This document shows positions 8,585 to 16,876 of a stretch of 64,000 nucleotides of DNA, piece by piece. The DNA comes from Chryseolinea sp. H1M3-3. Its GTDB lineage: Bacteria; Bacteroidota; Bacteroidia; Cytophagales; Cyclobacteriaceae. The notes under the pieces were generated by a model, which saw nothing but the letters and a program-made list of their open reading frames with translations, ran no database searches and was not told the origin of the DNA. The stretch lies in NCBI RefSeq assembly GCF_029360725.1, contig NZ_JARKMY010000018.1, forward strand, positions 372,001-436,000. Direction: 5' to 3'. Position 1 is the stretch's first letter, and each line of letters starts with the position of its first letter. Position numbers and translations under genes: made by a program.

Positions 8585-11242
8585 ATGAAAAAGATATTAC
8601 TCCTCGCAGTGCAATTCATTTTGCTTTTCGGATGTCCAATGGATATGCAAGCACAGAAAACACAAACACAAGTCTACACTTGCCCGATGCATCCCGAAGT
8701 GAAGATGGATAAACCAGGTAACTGTCCCAAATGCGGAATGACATTGGTCGAAACGACAACAGAAACGGGGCAGCAAAAATCCATACTTAAAACACAGGAG
8801 CAGCTTAAAGAGCCCCGAGATACCATGCCTTCTGATAAAGAAATGGATGGTATGCATAACATGCACGACAATACGGATATGGATCATTCCGCAGCGGATG
8901 CAGCTACCCAGATTGGCGGAGAAGTAATTGTAAATCCTGGCAAAACCGTTCGCTATGATTTATACGTCACCGATACGATGGTAAACTACACCGGCAAGCA
9001 CAGACATGGGCTTGCAGTGAATGGTTCTATTCCTGCACCGCCACTCATTTTTACTGAAGGCGATACGGCTGAAATTTACTTGCACAACAGGCTGAAAGTT
9101 GAGTCATCGATTCACTGGCATGGCGTCATTTTACCCAACGAACAGGATGGAGTTCCGTTCTTAACCACTTCGGTAATCCCCGGTGGCACTACGCATTTGT
9201 ACAAATTTAGAATTTCACAAAATGGCACATACTGGTATCATTCCCATTCGGGTTTGCAGCAACAGATAGGCACCTACGGAGCGTTGATATTTAAAAGCAG
9301 GGAAGACGCGGTGAATGGAAGCAGTAATGGGATGAAGACAGACAAACCGTATACGGCTGAAGTACCGTTGGTTTTAAGCGATTGGACGGACGAACACCCA
9401 CATCAGATTCAACGCAGGTTAAGGTCGGCTAACGACTGGTATGCCATTAAGAAAGGAACTGTGCAAAGTTATGGAGAAGCCATTGGCAAAGGACATTTCA
9501 CTACAAAATTAGCCAATGAATGGAAGCGCATGAATGCAATGGATGTGAGTGATGTTTACTACGAAAAATTTTTGAGCAATGGCAAGCCTGAAGCAGAAGC
9601 GCCCCAGTTTAAGGCTGGCGAAAAAGTAAGGTTGCGGGTGGTGAACGGGGGCTCTTCGTCTTATTTCTGGCTGCAATATGCAGGCGGAAAAATGACCGTA
9701 ATCGCTAATGACGGTAATGATGTAGAGCCGGTGGAAGTAGATCGTTTAATAATTGGGGTTGCTGAAACGTATGACGTAATCGTAACGATCCCTGATGATA
9801 TGAGTTATGAATTCCGGTCCACACCCGAAGACCGTACAGGCCATACATCGCTTTGGTTGGGTAGCGGCATGAAAATGCCGGCACCCACATTGCCAAAACT
9901 GAAGTATTTCGAGGGCATGAAAATGATGAATGGGATGATGAAGATGAATGGCGATATGAAGCCAATGCCAGGCATGCAAATGAGCTTGCAAAAAATGGAT
10001 ATGAACTCAGTAATGTATCCTGAAATTACGGGTAGTGGAAAGGAAAAAAGCAGTAATGGAATGCATGATATGCACGGCATGAACAATGACGGTAAGAAGG
10101 AAATGAAAGGGGATACCGCTACAGATGGAAAGATGCACGACATGAAGGCTATGGATGATGGCAAAACAGATACTACAAACAACATGACTATGCAGCATGA
10201 CATGCCGGGAATGGATATGAGCGGTAGCACAGACATTAAAACCCTTAATTATGCCATGCTTCGTTCGCCGGTGAAAACAACACTGCCGGATGTGCCAACC
10301 AAAGTTTTGCACTTTACGCTGGAAGGAAACATGAACCGCTATGTATGGTCCATCAACAACAAAACTTTAGGCGAATGGGATAAAATCCTGATTAAGCAGG
10401 GCGAAAAAGTACGCATTGTTCTTACCAATAATTCCATGATGCGCCATCCCATGCACCTACATGGACATGACTTCCGGGTGTTGGGCGCACAAGGTGAATA
10501 TGCGCCTTTTAAGAATACGATAGACATTATGCCGATGGAAACGGATACCCTGGAATTTGCGGCCAACAAAGACGGCGACTGGTTTTTCCATTGTCACATT
10601 TTATACCACATGATGGCAGGTATGGGCAATGTGTTAAGCTATCAGAACTCGCCACCCAATCCACAATTGCCCGACAAGAAAGAAGCTTTCAGGAAATTTA
10701 AGCGCAGCGAACAAATGATACATCCTTCGGCTGCTATAGGACTGGAAAGCAATGGCAGCGATGCGACCTTTATGGTATCGGGCAACCGGTACGAATTGCA
10801 GGGTTTATGGCACTTGGGGCTAACACCCGAAAACGGACGGGAAGTAGAAGTAAATTTTGGACGCTACCTGGGAAAGATGCAATGGTTGTTTCCCTATATA
10901 GGGTTCGACTATCACTACGCAAAAGTGGGCGATGAAATAGAAAAAAATGCATTCGGGCAGATAAGCAATAAAAACGACCGCAAAACTTTTGTTGTGGGTG
11001 TGCAATATACCTTACCCATGCTTGTAGTAGCCGATATCAGGGTAGATGGAGATGGGAAATTTCGCTTCCAGTTGGGACGGGAAGATATACCGCTTACCAG
11101 GCGTTTAAGAGGAAATTTCATGTGGAATACCGATAAAGAATATGCAATAGGTTTGAGATATGTAGTAAGCAAATGGCTTGCCCTATCCAGCCATTACGAC
11201 AGTGATATGGGCTTAGGTGGAGGTATTGCCATTATATATTAG
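8585..11242 (+). CDS. Multicopper oxidase fused to N-terminal metal-binding and C-terminal CopB-like barrel domains
   Basis: CopA-type multicopper oxidase for copper detoxification. The start is ATG 8585 (MKKILLLAVQ), giving 885 aa with a signal or lipobox (LLFGC, about residue 17). Order: heavy-metal-binding domain (YTCPMHPEV, CPKCGM, about 31-52); cupredoxin domains with HWHG and WYHSHSG; a long Met/His/Asp-rich insert (about 440-545, many MxGM and HDM repeats); copper motifs HPMHLHGHDF and HCHILYHMM; then about 190 residues after the last copper motif that alternate in beta-barrel fashion and end ...GGGIAIIY. That tail resembles the outer-membrane copper protein CopB of Proteobacteria, so CopA and CopB functions seem joined in one chain. 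A typical CopA is around 600 aa. Confidence 0.9.
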   Translation: MKKILLLAVQFILLFGCPMDMQAQKTQTQVYTCPMHPEVKMDKPGNCPKCGMTLVETTTETGQQKSILKTQEQLKEPRDTMPSDKEMDGMHNMHDNTDMDHSAADAATQIGGEVIVNPGKTVRYDLYVTDTMVNYTGKHRHGLAVNGSIPAPPLIFTEGDTAEIYLHNRLKVESSIHWHGVILPNEQDGVPFLTTSVIPGGTTHLYKFRISQNGTYWYHSHSGLQQQIGTYGALIFKSREDAVNGSSNGMKTDKPYTAEVPLVLSDWTDEHPHQIQRRLRSANDWYAIKKGTVQSYGEAIGKGHFTTKLANEWKRMNAMDVSDVYYEKFLSNGKPEAEAPQFKAGEKVRLRVVNGGSSSYFWLQYAGGKMTVIANDGNDVEPVEVDRLIIGVAETYDVIVTIPDDMSYEFRSTPEDRTGHTSLWLGSGMKMPAPTLPKLKYFEGMKMMNGMMKMNGDMKPMPGMQMSLQKMDMNSVMYPEITGSGKEKSSNGMHDMHGMNNDGKKEMKGDTATDGKMHDMKAMDDGKTDTTNNMTMQHDMPGMDMSGSTDIKTLNYAMLRSPVKTTLPDVPTKVLHFTLEGNMNRYVWSINNKTLGEWDKILIKQGEKVRIVLTNNSMMRHPMHLHGHDFRVLGAQGEYAPFKNTIDIMPMETDTLEFAANKDGDWFFHCHILYHMMAGMGNVLSYQNSPPNPQLPDKKEAFRKFKRSEQMIHPSAAIGLESNGSDATFMVSGNRYELQGLWHLGLTPENGREVEVNFGRYLGKMQWLFPYIGFDYHYAKVGDEIEKNAFGQISNKNDRKTFVVGVQYTLPMLVVADIRVDGDGKFRFQLGREDIPLTRRLRGNFMWNTDKEYAIGLRYVVSKWLALSSHYDSDMGLGGGIAIIY

Positions 11243-11300
11243 CCGCATAAAAACAAACTGAATAATCGGTTTATTGTGTTACCATAAAATATTCTTGGTT

Positions 11301-13304
11301 CTAAATCTTCATTCTTTGAATTCTAACTGCATTGAGTATCGCCAGCAATGCAACTCCGACGTCGGCAATTACAGCTTCCCATAAATTTGCAACACCTCCT
11401 GCACCGAGAACCAGTACAATTGCTTTTACAACCATAGCAAGAATGATATTTTGCCAAACGATACTACGTGTAATTTTACCAGCCCTGATGGCCGCAACGA
11501 TTTTTGAAGGCTGATCATTTTGAATTACAACATCTGCTGTTTCAATAGTTGCATCACTTCCAAGTCCACCCATGGCAATCCCTGCATCAGCAAGCGCCAC
11601 TACCGGCGCATCGTTAACGCCATCACCAACAAAAGCAATGTGTCTACCTTCTTCTTTCAAAAGTTTCACCTTTTCGACCTTTCCTTCGGGCAGGAGATCT
11701 CCATAAGCCTCGTCGATACCAAGTTCCTTTGCTACTTTGTCTACAACAGATTGCTTATCTCCTGAAAGCATTACCGTCTTGATATTGAGGCTATGCATAT
11801 TTCGGATCGCTGGTTCAGCGTCTTCTTTGATCTCGTCAGCGATTGTAATGTGGCCAGCGTAATTGTTATCAATAGCAACCACAACAATCGTATCAACTTC
11901 CTGCTCGATCTCCGACGGGTAAGTAATTTTAAAACGCTTTAAAAGTTTAAGATTTCCAGCTAATACTTCTTTACCGTCAACTACACCGCTTAATCCATGT
12001 CCTGCGATTTCCTCAACATCACTGGATACCGTATTTCCAATTTTATCGCCTGCAAATTCTACAACGGCTTTTCCTACAGGATGCGTTGAATTCTTTTCGA
12101 GCGCGGCGGTAATCCTTATAAGATCATTTTCATTTATTCCTTCTGCTCTTATTTTCTGAACTTTGAAAACACCTTTCGTCAGGGTGCCGGTTTTATCCAT
12201 AACGACGGTATCTATTTTCGTCATTACATCCAGGAAATTTCCTCCTTTAAATAGAATCCCGTTTCTTGATGCCAGACCAATTCCACCGAAATATCCCAAT
12301 GGAATAGACACAACTAAAGCACAAGGGCAACTGATTACCAGAAAGACCAGTCCTCTATATAACCACTCATTAAAAATATAATTCTCGACAAAGAAATAAG
12401 GACCAACAACCAGTGCCAATGCCAGAAAAAAAACAATCGGTGTATAAACTTTGGCGAAACGTGAAATAAAAAGCTGTGTTTGCGACTTCCGTGCAGTAGC
12501 ATCCTGCACCATCTCCAATATCTTACTAAGCTTGCTATCCGTAAAAAGTGCCGTAACTTTTATTTCTGATACGGTATTTAAATTTATCATACCTGCCAGC
12601 ACTTGTTCTCCTTTGTATTTTGTGTCTGGCCTGCTTTCTCCGGTTAGGGCTGCTGTATTAAAGGACGACTGCTTTGATATCAACTCACCGTCAAGTGCGA
12701 CCTTTTCTCCGGGCTTAACTTGGATGATTTCGCCCAACGAAACCTTCGAAGGATTGACCACCTCTGGCTTTGCATCACGCATCACAGTCACTTCATCGGG
12801 ACGAATATCAAGTAAGGCCTTGATACTTGCCTTCGCTCTTCTTACTGCGGAATCCTGGAACCATTCACCAATGGAATAAAATACCATTACGGCAACGCCT
12901 TCTGTATACTCTCCAATATAAAACGCCCCTAAGGTTGCGACACTCATGAGCACGAATTCGTTGAATACGTCTCCACGCTTAAGTCTCCTGAAAGCCATTC
13001 TTAAAACATTCCAACCTGCCAGCAGATAAGCGATGGCATTTACGGCAAGGGCTAACATGTTCGGAAGCTTGTAACCAAAGCCATATTCCAAAACGAGTAG
13101 CACGGCAAGAATCGCTAATGAAAGCAAGAGGTCCCAATGCTCCTGCCATGCGGGCCTTTCTTTCCGGGCGATGCCTCCATGATCGTGCCCATCTTCGCTG
13201 CCATGATCATGACCATCGTTCTCACTATGGCCCTTTGCTAATGCATTCTCCTGAAGCGTTTGCTTTGCTTTTGGGGCGGTAATGGTTTTATCTGTCTTTT
13301 CCAT
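11301..13304 (-). CDS. Zn/Cd/Pb-type P1B ATPase (CPC motif)
   Basis: Inner-membrane metal-exporting ATPase of the CadA/ZntA group. The N-terminus lacks an HMA domain and instead has a His-rich stretch (HDHGSEDGHDHGG, about residues 31-44) that may bind zinc. Visible motifs: LTGESRPD in the actuator loop, SCPCAL (about 326) in the transmembrane metal site, DKTGTLT (about 368), STHP, GDGVNDAP, and a last-helix segment with ADVGVALLA typical of the Zn/Cd subgroup. At 667 aa it is a normal length. It is the last gene of the long minus-strand metal operon, 4 bp after the NicO-like membrane protein. Confidence 0.93.
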   Translation of the reverse strand: MEKTDKTITAPKAKQTLQENALAKGHSENDGHDHGSEDGHDHGGIARKERPAWQEHWDLLLSLAILAVLLVLEYGFGYKLPNMLALAVNAIAYLLAGWNVLRMAFRRLKRGDVFNEFVLMSVATLGAFYIGEYTEGVAVMVFYSIGEWFQDSAVRRAKASIKALLDIRPDEVTVMRDAKPEVVNPSKVSLGEIIQVKPGEKVALDGELISKQSSFNTAALTGESRPDTKYKGEQVLAGMINLNTVSEIKVTALFTDSKLSKILEMVQDATARKSQTQLFISRFAKVYTPIVFFLALALVVGPYFFVENYIFNEWLYRGLVFLVISCPCALVVSIPLGYFGGIGLASRNGILFKGGNFLDVMTKIDTVVMDKTGTLTKGVFKVQKIRAEGINENDLIRITAALEKNSTHPVGKAVVEFAGDKIGNTVSSDVEEIAGHGLSGVVDGKEVLAGNLKLLKRFKITYPSEIEQEVDTIVVVAIDNNYAGHITIADEIKEDAEPAIRNMHSLNIKTVMLSGDKQSVVDKVAKELGIDEAYGDLLPEGKVEKVKLLKEEGRHIAFVGDGVNDAPVVALADAGIAMGGLGSDATIETADVVIQNDQPSKIVAAIRAGKITRSIVWQNIILAMVVKAIVLVLGAGGVANLWEAVIADVGVALLAILNAVRIQRMKI

Positions 13305-13308
13305 GTTA

Positions 13309-13935
13309 TTAATGAAAGATGAATGATATCAATCCTGTTATGACAAGGGTAACCCCTGTGATAATTCCTGCATTGTGTTCCAGTGCATGCCAGTTGAGGC
13401 TGAGTAATCCTTTAAAAGCCAGCCTCACCCAGACTACCATTCCCGTGACAGTCACAACTGTATAGAACAGAGCAAGCAAAAACACTTGCGTCAAACCATG
13501 CGTGCCAGCCAAAAGAAAGTAAGCTTCAATTTCAAAACATGGCGAAAAGAACATTGCTATTGCCAACGTCACTATTATTTTTTGCTTTGAAACAGTTTTG
13601 ACTTCAAGGTGAACATGGAAGTGTTTATGACGGTAATGCTGGTAGATGTAAAAGATACCAAGGCTAATAAGAATGACCGGCGCAAGGATATGTGTAAAGT
13701 CTTCGATATTCCCGGCTAGCTTCACGCCAAGCAAACCGATGATCAACCCAATTATCACCGTACTCAACGCGTGCGACAACCCGGAAATAAATGTCACAGA
13801 AGTTGTTTGTTTTAATGTCCAATTTTCCTTTCTGCTAATTGCTAATACAGGCAACCAATGATTGGGGATCAAGGCGTGCAACACGCTTAATACCAGGCTG
13901 CCGGCTATAATGGATAACGTATCAGAGTTTAACAT
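13309..13935 (-). CDS. NicO/TauE-like polytopic membrane protein
   Basis: A 208-aa integral membrane protein with about six hydrophobic helices. A His-rich loop (YQHYRHKHFHVHLEV, about residues 97-112) lies between helices, and a FFSPCFEIEAYF segment follows. This layout is like NicO/NiCoT-type or related cation exporters, in which loop histidines bind divalent metals. It overlaps the broken DUF3703 gene by 14 bp and precedes the Zn/Cd ATPase by 4 bp, so a role in divalent-cation efflux is likely. The family assignment is by topology and loop only and is not certain. Confidence 0.78.
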   Translation of the reverse strand: MLNSDTLSIIAGSLVLSVLHALIPNHWLPVLAISRKENWTLKQTTSVTFISGLSHALSTVIIGLIIGLLGVKLAGNIEDFTHILAPVILISLGIFYIYQHYRHKHFHVHLEVKTVSKQKIIVTLAIAMFFSPCFEIEAYFLLAGTHGLTQVFLLALFYTVVTVTGMVVWVRLAFKGLLSLNWHALEHNAGIITGVTLVITGLISFIFH

Positions 13936-14292
13936 ACTGTTTCATCATCTCTTTGATATCCTCTGGTATTTCCATTGGCTGCAATGGAGGAACGTTAACG
14001 CCCCCCGTATTTCCAACAGGAATTTTTCCAACAAAAGATTTTACTCCGCCAACTAACAACCTTGGAATCTGCCCGACGATCTCACGCCAGTTTTTGATTT
14101 TAAAGCCAAACCTCAACATGAACCAATGAACTTCCGTATGCTGAACTGCCCAAGGTTGCGCCAAAATATGAGCCCGCTCCAATTGCCTCCACCCATAGAG
14201 AAATTATCGTTCTCTAAATATTTGTAATGCAACTGCAGCTCTTTCAAGTAGTTTACATATAACCCTCCTGGCATTGTCCAATTAGTTTTCAT
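13922..14292 (-). pseudogene. DUF3703 protein with a 1-base frameshift
   Basis: The family core is read from 14182 down (ERAHILAQPW, HTEVHWFMLRFGF, NWREIVGQIPRL, GKIPVGNTGG), matching DUF3703, which often lies beside czc genes. That frame lacks the family N-terminus. The missing part is found in another frame starting at ATG 14292 (MKTNWTMPGG...YLENDNFSM). The two frames join at the CCC/GGG run at 14192-14194: one extra G would give continuous ...NFSMGWRQLERAHIL and a protein of 123 aa, a normal length. So either a one-base deletion broke the gene or this is a homopolymer sequencing error. The neighbours on both sides are intact and overlap it. Confidence 0.8.
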
Positions 14293-14414
14293 ACAAATCC
14301 AATTTGATTCTTTAAACTTTGGCCGGAAAAATTACTATTACATAATTATTTGTCGAGTCAAAATTACTTCGCACGCCATTGCAAGTAAAAGCATCTTCAA
14401 TTGCTACTTCATCA

Positions 14415-15644
14415 TCAATGTGCATGACCTCCTTCGTCATCGCTGTTTTTCATCTTTGACAACAATGCATATGCACCTTTAATAACCACCTTTGCGTTTT
14501 TATTAATTACATCTGACGAAGTGATTTCAGTATATCCAAGCTCACTGTTTCCAATCTCCACTGGCACCATCTCGAAGTGTTTACCTTCTTCATCGTGTTT
14601 TTTTTCAGTGCTCACGTGACCCTTTTTTTCCCCCGGCCCCTGAGCGTGTTTGTCAGAAAGTAAAAACACGTACTTCTTTCCTTGATAGTCAATGATCGCC
14701 TCTACAGGCAAAGCAGGAACTAACGCGCCGCCGGCTTCAACTAATGCGTTCAAATACATACCGGGAAGTAACTCACTATCCTCCTTGTCAATGTGACAAT
14801 GAATCTGAACCGTACGGTCCTCATTAATTTCGCGACCAATCAAGTATACCGTTGCCATTCTTTCCTCAGTCTCGTTTGCAAGTGTAAAGCGAACTTTCTG
14901 TCCAATCTTAAGCTTCGGAACATCTTTTTCAAACACGATCAACTCAGCATGTAAGTGTTCAGTATCAACAATTTCAAACAAGACGTCCGTAGGATTAACA
15001 TACTTGCCAATATTTACATTTACCTCGGTAACATATCCATTAATTGGAGAATTAAGAACGATTGAACTGCTGATATTGCCTTGCTCGATTGATGCGACGT
15101 TCAGATTGAGGAATTTTAATTTCTCGTGTAGTCCATTAAACTTTGCTTGCCATGTTAAATAGTTGGACTTAGCCTGTTGCAATGTTTTTTGAGAGTTTAC
15201 ATTTTCCTTGTCCAATTCCTGTTGACGTTCATAGTCTGACTTTGCAAATTGAAAGCTACTTCTGGCCTCAAGGTAATCTTGTTGTATTTGAATAAAGTCG
15301 AGGTTTTCAATTTTAGCAATCGCTTGCCCTTTTTTCACCCGCGATCCTTCCAGCAATTCAGTACTACTAAGAAAACCTCCTAACGGCGCGGAGATGGAAA
15401 CAAGTTGCTGAGGAGGAACATCGAGTACTCCATTTACTTTAATTGTTCCGCTGATCTGCTTCTTTTCAACAGTGCCAAAAGAAAGTCCCGCATTTTCTAT
15501 TTGTGCGTCCGTTAGCTCTACTACGTTGACTTCCTCGTCGTCATGCAATTCTTCATTTTGGACTGGCTCAGTCTCATTGTTGCATGCTGCAACGATAAAT
15601 ATGAGTCCAAAAAACATATGTCTTATGTATCGAGATGGTTTCAT
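14415..15644 (-). CDS. czcB: RND efflux periplasmic adaptor (membrane fusion protein)
   Basis: HlyD/CzcB/CusB-like adaptor bridging the RND pump and the outer-membrane channel. It is a lipoprotein by its signal (FIVAAC, Cys about residue 21). Next comes an acidic patch, then the first half of the lipoyl domain (SISAPLGGFLSSTELLEGSRVKKGQAIAKI, about 82-112), a coiled-coil hairpin (about 113-185), the second lipoyl half (LNSPINGYVTEVNV) and beta-barrel domains. A His-containing insert (DKHAQGPGEKKGHVSTEKKHDEEGKH) lies near residue 345 and the C-terminus ends GGHAH, both possible metal sites. It starts 2 bp after the TolC-like gene ends. Confidence 0.93.
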   Translation of the reverse strand: MKPSRYIRHMFFGLIFIVAACNNETEPVQNEELHDDEEVNVVELTDAQIENAGLSFGTVEKKQISGTIKVNGVLDVPPQQLVSISAPLGGFLSSTELLEGSRVKKGQAIAKIENLDFIQIQQDYLEARSSFQFAKSDYERQQELDKENVNSQKTLQQAKSNYLTWQAKFNGLHEKLKFLNLNVASIEQGNISSSIVLNSPINGYVTEVNVNIGKYVNPTDVLFEIVDTEHLHAELIVFEKDVPKLKIGQKVRFTLANETEERMATVYLIGREINEDRTVQIHCHIDKEDSELLPGMYLNALVEAGGALVPALPVEAIIDYQGKKYVFLLSDKHAQGPGEKKGHVSTEKKHDEEGKHFEMVPVEIGNSELGYTEITSSDVINKNAKVVIKGAYALLSKMKNSDDEGGHAH

Positions 15645-15646
15645 AA

Positions 15647-16876
15647 TTATTTGTCTCCTGATAAAAATTCTATTTGTATGATGCTTTGGTTGTATTTTCG
15701 AAGTGTTTGTAAGAAGCGCTCTCTTATTTCGATAGCATTTCTTAATCCCAGTAAAAATTCGCTGTATTCAATTTCACCGCCTTTAAATGCAGCTTGCGAT
15801 TGTTTAAGAATAAGGTCAGCATTTGGAAGAGCTGATGATCGATAATAGTTCAAGCTTGCTTTATATGTTTGATATTCCTTAATAGCTTGATCCATCTGGA
15901 TTAAAAGCTTCTTCTTGTATGCCTCGTAATTACTTTCCGTAGCTTTCTTGTTATACACACTGGCCTTTATTCTTCCCATAGCCGGGCCGAACCACAAGGG
16001 AATCGAAACACCTAACTGGATGCCTGAAAATCGTTCGCCGCTTGTAGCAATTGCTCCTGTTTCCGGATTAGTAGTTCCAATCAGTGTTTGGTTAAAAAAA
16101 CCTATCAACAGATCTGGTGCTGCCTTCGCCGATTGAAGCTTCCTTTCGCGCTCCGCTACATCAATTTGATGTCTCACATATGCCAGGGACGGGCTCGAAG
16201 CAATAAGGAGTGTGTCAATACTTAGCGAAAGTGAATGTTCAGTCTGGCGTTTCTCAACAATATCTGGGAGCTCGGAAGTATTCAAAAGTCCCATTAAGTC
16301 GGATCTCAATGCATGTATTTGAGTTTCGTTTTCCGCCAAACCAATCTTCGCCTGATTTCGCTGCGCGTCAGCGCTCGTTTGCTCGAGCAGCCTGGTTTCT
16401 CCAGCCTGATATCGTAGTGAAGCAGCCTTGTAAAAACCTTCAAAAATGCTGTCCTGCTGGAGTAACAAATCTCGATTAGAATACGCCCAGGCCAGATCGT
16501 TGTAAATTTGCTTGACCTGATAAACAAGTTCGTTTTCCGAGGACGCCTTTCTCAATCCTGAAGAAACGAGCAGAGCCCTATTTAGCTTACCCTGACTACC
16601 AAAGGCTGAAAACGGAATAGACTGAGTCACGGAAATATTGTTATCATTTTTAGCATAGCTGTTATACTGTCCATACAAGAGCGTAACGTCAGTTTTTGGA
16701 AGATCAATTGAGGCTTTTCTTATTTGCCTTTGAGATTCCACTTCATACCCAAGTGCCTGGATGTTTGAATTATTTTTTAATGCATAATCAATTGCTTCGT
16801 CTAGAGAAAAAGAATGTTGCTGGGCAAGCAATGTTACTGACATGAGCATCATTATAGAAATCAATATTGTTCTCAT
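15647..16876 (-). CDS. czcC: TolC-family outer-membrane efflux channel
   Basis: Outer-membrane factor of the tripartite metal pump. A signal peptide (MSVTLLAQQ) precedes two long helical hairpin repeats, with the family-opening segment FSLDEAIDYALKNNSNIQALGYEVESQ near the N-terminus and the second half beginning near PSLAYVRHQIDVAERE. The 409-aa length is normal for CzcC/CusC. Its start overlaps the end of the CzcA-like gene by 4 bp and it is followed by the adaptor, so the order on the minus strand is pump, channel, adaptor. This is common in Bacteroidota and differs from the C-B-A order of Proteobacteria. Confidence 0.92.
   Translation of the reverse strand: MRTILISIMMLMSVTLLAQQHSFSLDEAIDYALKNNSNIQALGYEVESQRQIRKASIDLPKTDVTLLYGQYNSYAKNDNNISVTQSIPFSAFGSQGKLNRALLVSSGLRKASSENELVYQVKQIYNDLAWAYSNRDLLLQQDSIFEGFYKAASLRYQAGETRLLEQTSADAQRNQAKIGLAENETQIHALRSDLMGLLNTSELPDIVEKRQTEHSLSLSIDTLLIASSPSLAYVRHQIDVAERERKLQSAKAAPDLLIGFFNQTLIGTTNPETGAIATSGERFSGIQLGVSIPLWFGPAMGRIKASVYNKKATESNYEAYKKKLLIQMDQAIKEYQTYKASLNYYRSSALPNADLILKQSQAAFKGGEIEYSEFLLGLRNAIEIRERFLQTLRKYNQSIIQIEFLSGDK

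Noticed and set aside
9805-10312. Long minus-strand frames inside the multicopper oxidase
   Set aside because: They are shadows caused by the repetitive Met/His/Asp-rich insert; translation is low-complexity Ile/His/Cys-rich sequence.
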